Notes under the pieces: model-generated
The model's database searches: none
Seen by the model: only the letters and a program-made list of their open reading frames with translations
What the model was told of the DNA's origin: nothing
Origin: Harmothoe impar
Lineage: Eukaryota > Annelida > Polychaeta > Phyllodocida > Polynoidae
Length of the DNA: 64,000 nt
Direction of reading: 5' to 3'
Assembly: GCA_947462335.1 (NCBI GenBank)
Contig: OX381720.1
Span: 65,059,946-65,123,945, forward strand
Position numbers and translations under genes: made by a program
Part shown: one piece after another, positions 1 to 7,809 of the stretch
Layout: each line of letters opens with the position of its first letter
How positions within the stretch are numbered: position 1 is the stretch's first letter

Positions 1-440
1 AGTAGTATAGTATGTATCGGAACGGGACTATAGTTAAGTACTGTTTATTACTCAATCGACATGCAGCCAATCAGAGGCCTCCATTTGGTCACGTGACCCG
101 TTGCCATGGTAACGTGACCTACTTAGGGCTCTCAGCCAATCAGAAGCCAGCATTCTGGGTGACCTTCTGACCTACTTAGAAGCTCTCAGCCAATCAGAGG
201 CCGGCATTCTGGTAACCATGGTAACGTGACCTACTTACGTCACGTGACCTACTTAGGCTCAGCCAATCAGAAGCCGGCATTCTGGTAACTAGGGTAACGT
301 GACCTACTTAGGGTTTGTTTGTAAACAACACCACGTGGCTTTCTTGTTTGTAAACAACACCACGTGACACGTGACTGTTTGTAAACAAACAAACAAAAAA
401 AAGTTATGTAACTTATATATAGAAATAAAAACACAACAAG
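1..440 (+). repeat. Left terminal inverted repeat of element A
   Basis: It pairs with 10044-10463 in inverse orientation. The outer 98 bp are identical at all four ends of elements A and B. Inside lie repeated modules: CCAATCAGA (CCAAT box), CACGTGAC (E-box), CCTACTTAGG and GCATTCTGG, then GTTTGTAAACAACACCACGT copies. The inner edge is an AAATAAAAACACAACAAG stretch. In protein-primed elements the terminus is the replication origin and integrase substrate; that role is from family knowledge. Confidence 0.93.
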
Positions 441-506
441 ATAATTTCTTTTCTTTTCATTTTATTCTTTATTTTTTTCATTTTCAATCAGAAAAAACAC
501 ACAAGT

Positions 507-806
507 TTATGCTTTTTTAGCTTGCTTCTTCGATTTGCAGCAACTCAACAGGCCGCAAAGTCTCACGCCGCCGTCACTCGCACCACCACACCCCGGACGA
601 CTTCTCTCCAATAGACATTGCACGACTTTGGATAAATCCAACACCATTTCGGCAAGGCAGAGAATCTTTGCCTCCATGAAACGGCCGCCATCGCAACAAC
701 CCGTCACAACAGCATCATCGATAGCTTCTGACTCACGACCCGGTCGCTCAGCTTTGGGATTTTGCTCATGCGCATGACGCACTTCTTGGGGTTTCTTGTT
801 CGACAT
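507..806 (-). CDS. Small Cys/Lys-rich protein, unknown
   Basis: This 99-aa open frame is the last minus-strand gene of element A, next to the left terminal repeat. It begins inside the 3' end of the protease gene, overlapping it by about 100 bp in another frame. The N-terminal third is charged, the middle (about residues 45-66) could form an amphipathic helix, and the C-terminus has a CC pair followed by a Lys-rich tail (LLSCCKSKKQAKKA), as seen in some membrane-anchored or palmitoylated small proteins. T-rich DNA with TTTATT (AATAAA in minus sense) lies just downstream at about 460-475, a possible poly(A) signal for the whole block. I do not recognise a family, and the overlap leaves some doubt that it is translated. 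Confidence 0.45.
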   Translation of the reverse strand: MSNKKPQEVRHAHEQNPKAERPGRESEAIDDAVVTGCCDGGRFMEAKILCLAEMVLDLSKVVQCLLERSRPGCGGASDGGVRLCGLLSCCKSKKQAKKA

Positions 807-1156
807 GCTTCAATTAGGAAATGAACGCAATGAGGTCCACAGGTGTCAGCAGAAGTGTCTTGTAGTTGAATGCGGTTTCTTTGCCACTTGAACGGAGCAG
901 AGCGTTCCACGAAAGACAAGAACTCCGCACTCAGCGGCGGTAAGCCGAAGGAATCAAAGTAGTACACTTCACCCGTGCTCGACACGTAAAACGCCACCCA
1001 ATGCTGACCTGGTAAATGTTGCGGATCTGTGTTGCTCACGAAACAAGTGTCTTTGATAGGGTGCTTCGGAATAGTGTCACAAGAGAAAACGCCCAGGAAA
1101 CGATGTTTTGTGTGAACGTTTTCCTTCAACACTCTGCTTATTTCAAGCGTGTTCAT
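704..1156 (-). CDS. PRO: Adenovirus-type cysteine protease (Polinton PRO)
   Basis: This would be the maturation protease that cleaves capsid precursors in adenovirus-like virions. I choose the ATG at 1156, giving 150 aa; the frame is open further upstream but overlaps the capsid gene. Catalytic residues are visible: His52 in GQHWVAFYV, Asp68 in YYFDSFG, oxyanion Gln99 in QLQD and nucleophile Cys106 in DTCGPHCVHFL. The Gln-to-Cys spacing of seven matches adenain. It is about 50 residues shorter than adenovirus proteases at the C-terminus. It lies 29 bp after the major capsid stop codon, suggesting co-expression with the capsid genes. Fold assignment is strong; activity is inferred from the intact residues. 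Confidence 0.9.
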   Translation of the reverse strand: MNTLEISRVLKENVHTKHRFLGVFSCDTIPKHPIKDTCFVSNTDPQHLPGQHWVAFYVSSTGEVYYFDSFGLPPLSAEFLSFVERSAPFKWQRNRIQLQDTSADTCGPHCVHFLIEACRTRNPKKCVMRMSKIPKLSDRVVSQKLSMMLL

Positions 1157-1185
1157 ACGATACGCCAAGTACCGCCGTCTTGTCT

Positions 1186-2475
1186 TCAGTTCATGTGGTA
1201 GTCGGTGACGGGGTGTCGATCTCGGGTCAGCTCGACGACGTTGTCGTACACCAAGTAGAGTAGCACCGTTGTTGTCGCTTGTAGCGCCGAGCGGAAACTG
1301 ACTTCCACCCTCAGCTGACCCGCTCTTATAAGGTTCACGCGACACCCGTCGTGCGATCTGTCTGGGGTTAAGTCGAGGGGGAACACCGTGTAACCGTTCA
1401 GGAATTGTTCGTATGAAATACCGCAAGAGCGCGCGCCCTCCGTGTGTAGCGCCAAGTACTCTCTCACGGCCGCTTTGGTCTTAAAGTCGGGCACGTAGGC
1501 GTCGTTCGGCACTTTCTGATCGTTCACTATCACTTGAAGCGAGCTGATGTCGTAATGCTTCATCTCGAACGGGTTCTTGGTGTAGCTACCGTTGAAGGCG
1601 TCGTGGTCAAGGAAGCAAATCATCATCGACTTGGGAAGCTGGCCTGTGTTGGAGTGCGTGTAGCTGTGATCTCTGTTACCTTGAGGGATGGCGTAGGTCG
1701 TCACCTCCACTCTGTTCACCGGGTAGTCGAAGGGCCCGTGTTCTATCACCGCTCTCTCGTGCGTTTCCGCTACAGCGTCCGCCACCAGCACGCGTCGCAC
1801 GTAGAGCTTTGCTTTGTAGATCTTCAAGCTGTAGCCTCCGTCAGCGGCGCACATCAGATAGAAAGAGGGCGCCGCTTGTTTCAGAGTGAGATTGATTTCT
1901 GTCTCTCCAACGATGAGCTTCGGTTGATGAGCCAGGTCAAAGTGCAGTCGCGCCATCAGCGAAAAGCGCTTGTTGGAGATTAGCTTCTTGCGCGCTTTGT
2001 ACCCCGCATTCGCGTCAGTCAACGTGTCAAACTGACCGGGCGTATCTTCATGCCACCCCTGGGCGCTCATGACGCCGTCCTTCACGTCTTTGTTGTAGTT
2101 GAGTAACCCTTCCAAGTAAGCTCGGTAAGGGTAGGTCTCGGTGTTGCCAGACACTTTGAAACCGCCGATGGAGACTTGGACGTCTTTGAAGAGCGAGTGA
2201 GCCAAGTTGTTCACCGGAGCTACCGCGTCGGTGTCCTCGATCGCCGCTCCGTCCTTTAGCACTTGACATTCCAGATGAAGGTAATTCTCGTTCAGGTCTG
2301 TGTACTCTTGCGACTTGTTGATGGTGAAATTTATGTTACCTCCATCCTCTAAAGAGTTTTTTGTTTCTATCCCCAGGAAAGACGACTTTAAGATAGTAGT
2401 CTGAGTCGGCGCTACGGTGTGCAGGTCGAGCTCAGAGAGCGCGCACTCGTTACTGCTCTCGTGTACGTAAGCCAT
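1186..2475 (-). CDS. MCP: Major capsid protein, double jelly-roll (Polinton PY)
   Basis: This 429-aa protein starts at an ATG in a good context (AACACAATGG). It has the conserved Polinton capsid signature: an N-terminal MAYVHESSNECALSELDL block, then HSLFKDVQVSIGG and NTETYPYRAYLEGLLNY, a region widely annotated in invertebrate genomes as 'F54H12.2-like'. This family is the predicted double jelly-roll hexon equivalent that forms the icosahedral shell. The frame is intact from end to end, with no stop or shift. A TATA element lies about 55 bp upstream on the minus strand. It sits between the small basic protein gene and the protease. Family assignment is from motif recognition and is confident. 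Confidence 0.9.
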   Translation of the reverse strand: MAYVHESSNECALSELDLHTVAPTQTTILKSSFLGIETKNSLEDGGNINFTINKSQEYTDLNENYLHLECQVLKDGAAIEDTDAVAPVNNLAHSLFKDVQVSIGGFKVSGNTETYPYRAYLEGLLNYNKDVKDGVMSAQGWHEDTPGQFDTLTDANAGYKARKKLISNKRFSLMARLHFDLAHQPKLIVGETEINLTLKQAAPSFYLMCAADGGYSLKIYKAKLYVRRVLVADAVAETHERAVIEHGPFDYPVNRVEVTTYAIPQGNRDHSYTHSNTGQLPKSMMICFLDHDAFNGSYTKNPFEMKHYDISSLQVIVNDQKVPNDAYVPDFKTKAAVREYLALHTEGARSCGISYEQFLNGYTVFPLDLTPDRSHDGCRVNLIRAGQLRVEVSFRSALQATTTVLLYLVYDNVVELTRDRHPVTDYHMN

Positions 2476-2530
2476 TGTGTTCTCTCTTCATGCGGCCGAC
2501 AGACTGACGCCGGCCGCCTCCAGTCTTTTT

Positions 2531-2537
2531 ATTTATA
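2531..2537 (-). promoter_or_regulatory. TATA element upstream of the capsid gene
   Basis: On the minus strand the sequence reads TATAAATAAAAAGACTGGAG, about 55-60 bp before the capsid ATG. The TATA-plus-AAAAGACTG arrangement recurs at 8683-8690 and, in looser form, before the ATPase gene at 7583-7600. I infer a capsid-gene core promoter inside the otherwise tightly packed block. Confidence 0.5.
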
Positions 2538-2554
2538 CCTGAACGCCTAGGCGC

Positions 2555-2980
2555 TTACCGGTCGAATACATCCCCTCTACGTCTCTTGCAAGAGCCACCG
2601 CCCGTCTGAGGAGAATGCCGGCGACGTTTCGACCCTTTCTTAGACGCGACAGGCGTCTTTCCTCCCGAGAACGCCGTACTCGCCAGTCTCTTCAGAGCGC
2701 CTGCGCCTCGGTCTTTCACGCTGCTCTTTAAAGTCCGACCCGCCAGCACATCTTTAGCTACGCCCACACCGGCGCGGAGCAGCGTTTTTCCCACCGACTT
2801 CAATAGCGGGGTAGCCGAGCGCATCAGACCTAACAGAGCGCCGCCTAAACCGTGCCCGCTCTGGAAAGAGCGCCCGCTGTACACGTTGACGCCGTTGCCC
2901 AGCTGCGCGTTGTAGTAATCGCTGTACCCTCTGCCGACGGTGTGCCTGGGTGGAAAGTACGGAACGCGTTGACGCATCAT
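2555..2980 (-). CDS. Small basic Polinton virion-associated protein (putative)
   Basis: This 141-aa protein lies between the minor and major capsid genes. The N-terminus is Tyr/Gly-rich with the block GRSFQSGHGLGGALLGLM (about residues 36-53), followed by a predicted amphipathic stretch (ATPLLKSVGKTLLRAGVGVA). The C-terminus is strongly basic with two Lys/Arg clusters (KKGSKRRRHS and CKRRR), which could bind DNA or act as nuclear signals. I recall this SGHGLGG-type protein in the same position in other animal Polintons. By position and composition it resembles adenovirus minor virion or core proteins such as VI or X, but I cannot show homology. The frame is intact. Confidence 0.7.
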   Translation of the reverse strand: MMRQRVPYFPPRHTVGRGYSDYYNAQLGNGVNVYSGRSFQSGHGLGGALLGLMRSATPLLKSVGKTLLRAGVGVAKDVLAGRTLKSSVKDRGAGALKRLASTAFSGGKTPVASKKGSKRRRHSPQTGGGSCKRRRGDVFDR

Positions 2981-2991
2981 TTTTCTCTCTT

Positions 2992-4110
2992 TCAGCGCTC
3001 AATAGGTCTCAGATGAAGTGTCACGGTCACCTCGCCTCTACCGAATGGGATGGAATGACCGGATCGGTCTCTTAAATAGATGCCGACCTCGGTAAACCTC
3101 TTGGATTTCAAGGGGAAATAATCCAAATGGGGAAAACTGATAGCTTGCACGCCACCTCGACGCTTTCCGCCTCTGTCCACCGCCACGCAGCGCAACAGCG
3201 GCACTTGCATGTCGCCCACACGTCTCTCCTGGATCATGTCGGTGTATATGTACACAGAGTGCACGTCCCCGTAAACATCCATCGAGTAGGCGCCGGTAGT
3301 CGGCGACGCGAAACACGTCTTCTCTCCGAAGCCTAGAACGCATGCGAGATGCTGACTCAGCAGGACAGCACAGTGTCTCGGCGGTTTGATGGTGACGCGT
3401 TTCGTCTTGGCGTCGTACGATAAGATCCGCATCGGTTTGAGCAAGAAGCTGTCGCCCTCTAGTCTGTCATCTCGCAACGTCTCACTCAAGCGCTCGATTA
3501 GGGTGTGGTTGCTTCCGGTGAAAATAGGAGGTATCTCGAATATGTTTGGCATGAAACTGCGCACTCCCATGTCCTTCTCCATCTTTTCGATCATCTGTCT
3601 TGCTTGATGGCTGATCGTCTTCTTCTTCACCGCCGGGGACAAGAACTGCTTGTATACGGCATTCGTCTGTCTCAAGTCGACCTCTCTCTTGAACCTTTTT
3701 GTTTCCGGTTTCAATTGCTGCTCTTCCGACGTGTCTGATATCTCTTCCACCGTTACATAGCTCGCTTCCTTCCAGTTCAGCGGGAATTTTGAGCTGAACG
3801 TTAGCTTGCTCAGACCGTTCGCGTTTTTCATTCTCTTCCAGTCTACCTGTGGTTTTTTTCCTTCGGAGAATTTAGTTTCTTTTAAAACCTGGATCGCCTC
3901 CTCTAGCGAACCTTTGGTGCGCAGAGGAACAACGATGATCAAGTCGTCGTCGTGCACGTTAGTCCATTCTGTAGGGAGGATGATCTCAGTCAGAGCCGCT
4001 TCGTACGCTTCGGGCAGAAGGAGCGGCGAGTCGAAGTGAGTTCGGAAAGACGTCAAGCTGTTGTCAGGATAATACTCCATAGAGCTGTTGCTAGGTAGAG
4101 TGATGTTCAT
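2992..4110 (-). CDS. mCP: Minor capsid protein, penton-like (Polinton PX)
   Basis: This 372-aa protein matches the Polinton minor capsid family, predicted to form a single jelly-roll at the capsid vertices. The N-terminal block YYPDNSLTSFRTHFDSPLLL followed by EAALTEIILPTEW is typical. The C-terminal half carries VYIYTDMI, the FPHLDYFPL block and a final strand with GRGEVTVTLHLRP. Length is close to the family norm and the frame is intact. The ATG at 4110 is preceded by an A-tract of more than 20 nt broken by one T. It lies 21 bp after the integrase stop codon and 11 bp before the small basic protein gene. Function is from family knowledge. Confidence 0.87.
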   Translation of the reverse strand: MNITLPSNSSMEYYPDNSLTSFRTHFDSPLLLPEAYEAALTEIILPTEWTNVHDDDLIIVVPLRTKGSLEEAIQVLKETKFSEGKKPQVDWKRMKNANGLSKLTFSSKFPLNWKEASYVTVEEISDTSEEQQLKPETKRFKREVDLRQTNAVYKQFLSPAVKKKTISHQARQMIEKMEKDMGVRSFMPNIFEIPPIFTGSNHTLIERLSETLRDDRLEGDSFLLKPMRILSYDAKTKRVTIKPPRHCAVLLSQHLACVLGFGEKTCFASPTTGAYSMDVYGDVHSVYIYTDMIQERRVGDMQVPLLRCVAVDRGGKRRGGVQAISFPHLDYFPLKSKRFTEVGIYLRDRSGHSIPFGRGEVTVTLHLRPIER

Positions 4111-4131
4111 TTTTTTATTTTTTTTTTTTTT

Positions 4132-5268
4132 CTACGTTATTTTTTTGACGGGGATCCACTCGTTGAACTTGTCGTCGTAACCTAACCAACGTACGAAAGC
4201 TAACTCTTTACCGTCGACGGTCTTGCGGCGCAACACCTCGTCTATCAGGTAGTTGTTGTCGTAACGACTCTTGTACACCTTCTGAACCTCTTCCGGGTAG
4301 AAGACGCCTTTTATCTCCTCGCCCTTGTCGTCTTTCAGCTCGAACCCTCTGCTTCCCAACGTCTTAGCAACGTCGACCACTTCCTCGCGCCAGTTTCCCT
4401 CGTACCCTTTGTCGAAGGCGCCTTTAGTTCTCAACATCCTCACTCTGTCACCCGGAGCGATGACGTCGACGGCGGACGTCTTTGTTTTTTTCTTCTTTTT
4501 CCATATTTCGTCGATTTGTTTGTTAGTTGGGAGATCTTGTCGGTAGAAAACTGTTTCGCTGTTTTCCGAGCTGACTTGAGCCGGCGCCATTTTCAACGTC
4601 TTGTGGTGAGTGCGATTGTAAGAAGACACTACATGGTGCAGTACGTCTACGTAGCGATACGTGCGCTTGTGTGTGAAATAACGCCACAGCTTCTCCTTCA
4701 GACTGCGGTTCAAGCGCTCCACTAGACTAGCTTTGATGTCGTCGTTCTCGCCAGTGAAGAACTCTATGCCCTCGCTCTTCAAGTGATCTTGAAAGATCTT
4801 GTTCAAAAACTCTTTCCCCTTGTCTGTCTGAACAGTGCGCGGTCGTCTCTCGCCAGTGCCTGTCATCTCTCGGAAGGCCTCGGTGACATCAGCGCCGCTC
4901 TTGGATTTAATGGGAACGGCCCACGCGTACCTAGAGAAAACGTCGATCGCCGTCACCACGTACCGGAAGCGGTCGTTGTGAGACGCCAAAGCTTGCATGT
5001 CCATCAGATCTATCTGCCACTGCTGATCGATTGCGCCGGTTATAGTCTTGTTCCTTGCGAATTTTCTCCGAATGGGTTTATGTTTAGTGTAGGCGTCCAG
5101 CGACACTAAAGCATCTCGGATGACGGCTGGGTTCAGGTGGCGAAAATGATGTTTCTGGAGTTTAGTCACGCTAGTGAAACTGGAGGGCGCTTTGACGTCG
5201 GTATATCTAGCTACTACGCGCTTCTTTTCTTTTTCCTTCTTGGTCAGTCTCTTCACTGGTTTGCCCAT
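4132..5268 (-). CDS. INT: Retroviral-type integrase with C-terminal chromodomain
   Basis: This 378-aa DDE integrase would insert the element and make the 6-bp target duplication. The catalytic core starts near residue 82: Asp87 in WQIDLMDM, Asp149 in VQTDKGKEF and Glu184 in VERLNRSLKE. The C-terminal 45 residues (IDEVLRRKTVDGKELAFVRW onward) form a chromodomain, as in other Polinton integrases. I do not see an HHCC zinc-binding pattern in the N-terminal 80 residues, which are instead Lys/Arg-rich. The ATG at 5268 (CCACCATGG) overlaps the end of the upstream gene by 16 bp. All key residues are present, so it may be active. It is the only integrase in either element and is the obvious candidate to mobilise element B in trans. 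Confidence 0.93.
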   Translation of the reverse strand: MGKPVKRLTKKEKEKKRVVARYTDVKAPSSFTSVTKLQKHHFRHLNPAVIRDALVSLDAYTKHKPIRRKFARNKTITGAIDQQWQIDLMDMQALASHNDRFRYVVTAIDVFSRYAWAVPIKSKSGADVTEAFREMTGTGERRPRTVQTDKGKEFLNKIFQDHLKSEGIEFFTGENDDIKASLVERLNRSLKEKLWRYFTHKRTYRYVDVLHHVVSSYNRTHHKTLKMAPAQVSSENSETVFYRQDLPTNKQIDEIWKKKKKTKTSAVDVIAPGDRVRMLRTKGAFDKGYEGNWREEVVDVAKTLGSRGFELKDDKGEEIKGVFYPEEVQKVYKSRYDNNYLIDEVLRRKTVDGKELAFVRWLGYDDKFNEWIPVKKIT

Positions 5269-6415
5269 GGTGGGCTTGTTGAGGGCGTGAACGACGAGCT
5301 CGCCGCTAGGCGGTTGCGCCCTTTCCTTTTCTTACGCGGCACGCTCCTATAGGAAGTCGGAGTTTGGAAAAGTTCACGGTCGTCCTCCTCGTCTTCAGAG
5401 GATTGATCGTCCACCACCTGGAGAGAAGAGTCTGCTGCTGCTACTGCTGCTGCTGCTGCTGCTGCTTCTCCTTCTTCCGAGTCGAAGCTCGGTCGTTTCC
5501 GACCTCTGTCAGCAAGCCGTGTGTCCAAACTTTGGCCAGGTCCGCTCGCTTTATACAGATGGTTTCCGATCAAGGAGTCTGTGGGAACTGCTTCGCGCAG
5601 CGCTTTCGTGAACGGCGAGTAGCCCGCCGGTCTGGGCGCCGTCTTCCTGAACCTGGCGGCGTCGTTCAGTAAGTCCACTATGTTGATGCGACGCTCAGGT
5701 GGTATTCTCCGACCCGACATCTCGCGCACCGCACCGTCCTCGTTCCACTTGATCACACCGGATTTCTCCAATTGTTTGTACAGCGCCACGGTCCGAGTGC
5801 GATTCCTCTTGGGAACTTGGTTCACCAACCGCTCGAGTAGGGACGCGCTGGCCTCTTCAGCAGACTGACGGAGGTGAGCCGGGGGCGAAGAAGAGTAGGA
5901 CGAAGAGATGTTGCTGTTGTGGGGATTCGCGAGAAAAAATTGCAATCTATTCAACAACCTTCGGTATTTCAACATTTTCTCGCGCGATTCCAAAGTGGGG
6001 TCGTTCAACACTAAATCCAAGTCCCTGTAGATAAACTGTAGCACCTGGTGCAAGGCCGCGTCGGGATGAAGGGACTGTTCTGCCTGCTTGTGGCAGGAGC
6101 GGAACTCTCGTTCTTTTCAGTGCGCTCATCAGGAAGAGGAGGAAGGTTTGGAGCAGTAGAAGTACTAGCAGCAGCGACTGCAGTAGTAGCAGCGCTAGTA
6201 GTAGCAGCAGCAGCGGGCACATGATGAAGTAGACCTGCTCGTGATGATTTGTAGAGCGTCTCAGGATCCACGAGCGCTAAACGTTTGTAGTGTTGTTGCT
6301 GCTCTGGGTCCGTCATGGGGACGACGGTGGCAATGACGCTGGTGGTGGCGGTAGTGGTGGTGGTGGTGGTGGTGGTGGTGCTGTCGGCGAGTAGGTGTCG
6401 AATGAGGTGTCTCAT
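5253..6415 (-). CDS. Conserved uncharacterised Polinton protein, apparently frameshifted
   Basis: Two overlapping minus-strand frames appear to be one gene. The first (6415-6011) has a poly-Thr tract and an LVDPETLYKSS block. The second (open to a stop near 6121, down to 5253) has a helical region, then VPKRNRTRTVALYKQLEKSG, IKWNEDGAV and INIVDLLNDA, then an Ala run, an acidic SSEDEEDD patch and a basic tail. I recall LVDPETL-like starts and VDLVND-like domains within single proteins of other Polintons, which suggests a -1 change of frame between about 6105 and 6123; I see no canonical slippery heptamer there. The first ATG overlaps the previous stop as ATGA; an alternative start lies at 6316. 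Function is unknown. Confidence 0.6.
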
Positions 6416-6744
6416 ATACGGAGAATGCTCTTTATAAGCGGTAAGGCCATCCCTATGAGAGCCGGAATGAGGAAACCTCCCTCTTGTACCAAGACGCGTC
6501 TCTTTTTTTTGATGGGCGTAGATTTTTTGCCGACCTCCCTCAACACGTCAGCCGATTCTCGAAGCTTGTCCAGTTGTTTGTCGCTGAGCGGGATGTTCCC
6601 TACCAGTAAATTGTGACAGATCTCACTTAACGCTGCGATCAGATCGTCGCTTCCAGAGTCTATTAGATGCGAGCAGTCCTTTGGCGAGCACTTAGCTAAG
6701 TGCTTGAGAGTACCAAAGTGTCTTTCGAGTAGATGAGAAGACAT
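6412..6744 (-). CDS. Small conserved protein with hydrophobic C-terminus
   Basis: This 110-aa protein is wedged between the ATPase gene (8-bp gap) and the next gene (4-bp ATGA overlap). The N-terminal two thirds are helical and charged. Then come a basic cluster (about residues 74-83, KKSTPIKKKRR) and a C-terminal hydrophobic segment (GGFLIPALIGMALPLIKSIL). I recall this arrangement, a basic stretch then GGF and a hydrophobic tail, as a common small protein of animal Polintons next to the ATPase. The tail suggests membrane interaction, perhaps in entry or assembly as for adenovirus protein VI, but this is a guess. Its ATG follows a run of eight A residues. Confidence 0.72.
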   Translation of the reverse strand: MSSHLLERHFGTLKHLAKCSPKDCSHLIDSGSDDLIAALSEICHNLLVGNIPLSDKQLDKLRESADVLREVGKKSTPIKKKRRVLVQEGGFLIPALIGMALPLIKSILRI

Positions 6745-6752
6745 TTTTTTTG

Positions 6753-7472
6753 CTACTGCTTTCTCTTGTTCTTTTTTTTGTCTAGCGGTACGAACACTAG
6801 CTGAGAGTGTATGGACGTCAAAGAGGAGCGTATTCTCAGATCGTCAGGTGTTGACTGCTTGAAGTCCAGAAGGAGGTATGAGTGAGGTCGCTTGAGTTCA
6901 TGGGTAAATATACTAGAGAGGGCCGCCGCGTTGGACGGAAACACCTGGCGAGACAGACTAGCTATTTGCCCCATGTCGCGCGGGTTCTTGAAAACGATCA
7001 TGTAGTGAGCGTTCAGACTCATAGTTCGAAAGTCGGGTGATTTCTGGAATAGGTTCTGAGTGATGTATATGACGCTCACGTTCCAGTGATGCGAGTATTT
7101 AGTAAAGATGTCGGCTACCACTTGCTGATTGGAACTGCTCATCAGATCGTCCAATATCAGTAGAGTGTGGGGTCGTAAAGCGTCTTCTGCTACTTCCACG
7201 TCTCCCGCTATAGACTCTTTGCTAGGAAGACCTTCTCTGAATTCCACACCGTACTGATTTTGCATTTTTTCAAACAGAGGTTGCCACTCGCCGTAATGGT
7301 AAAAAGTCTTTTCCACCGGCGGCGTGACCAAATTGTTCACGTCGCTCAGAAATTGATCCACCAAGCGCGATTTTCCACAACCCGACGGACCGCTAATGAT
7401 ACAACTAAAGGGTCCTTGTAGTCGAGCGTCGAAATGAATTTCTGTGAAGAGTTTGCTTTTACTACTGGACAT
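6753..7472 (-). CDS. ATP: FtsK/HerA-type genome-packaging ATPase
   Basis: This 239-aa P-loop ATPase belongs to the A32-like packaging family found in Polintons and many double jelly-roll viruses, where it drives DNA into the capsid. Walker A is GPSGCGKS at residues 28-35; Walker B is LLILDDLM with Asp108/Asp109; a TQN motif (about residue 145) fits the family's conserved polar residue after the Walker B strand. The frame is intact and of normal length. The ATG at 7472 follows an almost pure A leader (two runs of nine to ten A split by one C). It is the first gene of the main minus-strand block, preceded by a TATA-like element at 7583-7600, so it may lead a long transcript covering the downstream genes. 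Confidence 0.92.
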   Translation of the reverse strand: MSSSKSKLFTEIHFDARLQGPFSCIISGPSGCGKSRLVDQFLSDVNNLVTPPVEKTFYHYGEWQPLFEKMQNQYGVEFREGLPSKESIAGDVEVAEDALRPHTLLILDDLMSSSNQQVVADIFTKYSHHWNVSVIYITQNLFQKSPDFRTMSLNAHYMIVFKNPRDMGQIASLSRQVFPSNAAALSSIFTHELKRPHSYLLLDFKQSTPDDLRIRSSLTSIHSQLVFVPLDKKKNKRKQ

Positions 7473-7582
7473 TTTTTTTTGTTTTTTTTTCAGGACGCGT
7501 CAGAGAGCGGTTGTGTGTCTGACTGTCTGCTGTGTTTCTCACTCGAACGGTCGGTAGTGAATGGTTGTGGAGAAAAGTCAGC

Positions 7583-7600
7583 CGACCTTTTTATTGATAC
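7583..7600 (-). promoter_or_regulatory. TATA-like element before the ATPase block
   Basis: The minus strand reads GTATCAATAAAAAGGTCGGC about 120 bp upstream of the ATPase ATG. It resembles the capsid-gene promoter (TATAAATAAAAAGACTGGAG) in spacing and in the AAAAAG core. Inferred promoter; no direct proof. Confidence 0.35.
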
Positions 7601-7679
7601 CGGCCGGTGTCACAGTAGCGGCGGCAGAAGTGACTTTTTTTTGCGATAAAATTCTATTTTCACTCAATAGTCATAAATG

Positions 7680-7712
7680 TTTGTATCAGACTCCAGAGGA
7701 GTCTGATACAAA
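7680..7712. other. Perfect 15-bp hairpin followed by T-rich run
   Basis: The arms TTTGTATCAGACTCC and GGAGTCTGATACAAA pair perfectly around a three-base loop (AGA). The plus strand continues into a run of T after a short AT stretch. It sits between the ATPase promoter and the convergent-looking end of the next minus-strand gene. It could be an RNA processing, termination or cruciform site. Confidence 0.7.
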
Positions 7713-7725
7713 TATTTATTTTTTT

Positions 7726-7770
7726 TTAAAAAAAGAAGAAGAGGAGGAGGAGGAGGAGGAGGAGGAGGAG

Positions 7771-7809
<39 letters not shown>

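Noticed and set aside
6105..6123. Programmed -1 frameshift in the conserved A gene
   Set aside because: No canonical slippery heptamer or clear downstream structure is seen; an indel or assembly error is simpler, so programmed shifting is left only as an alternative.
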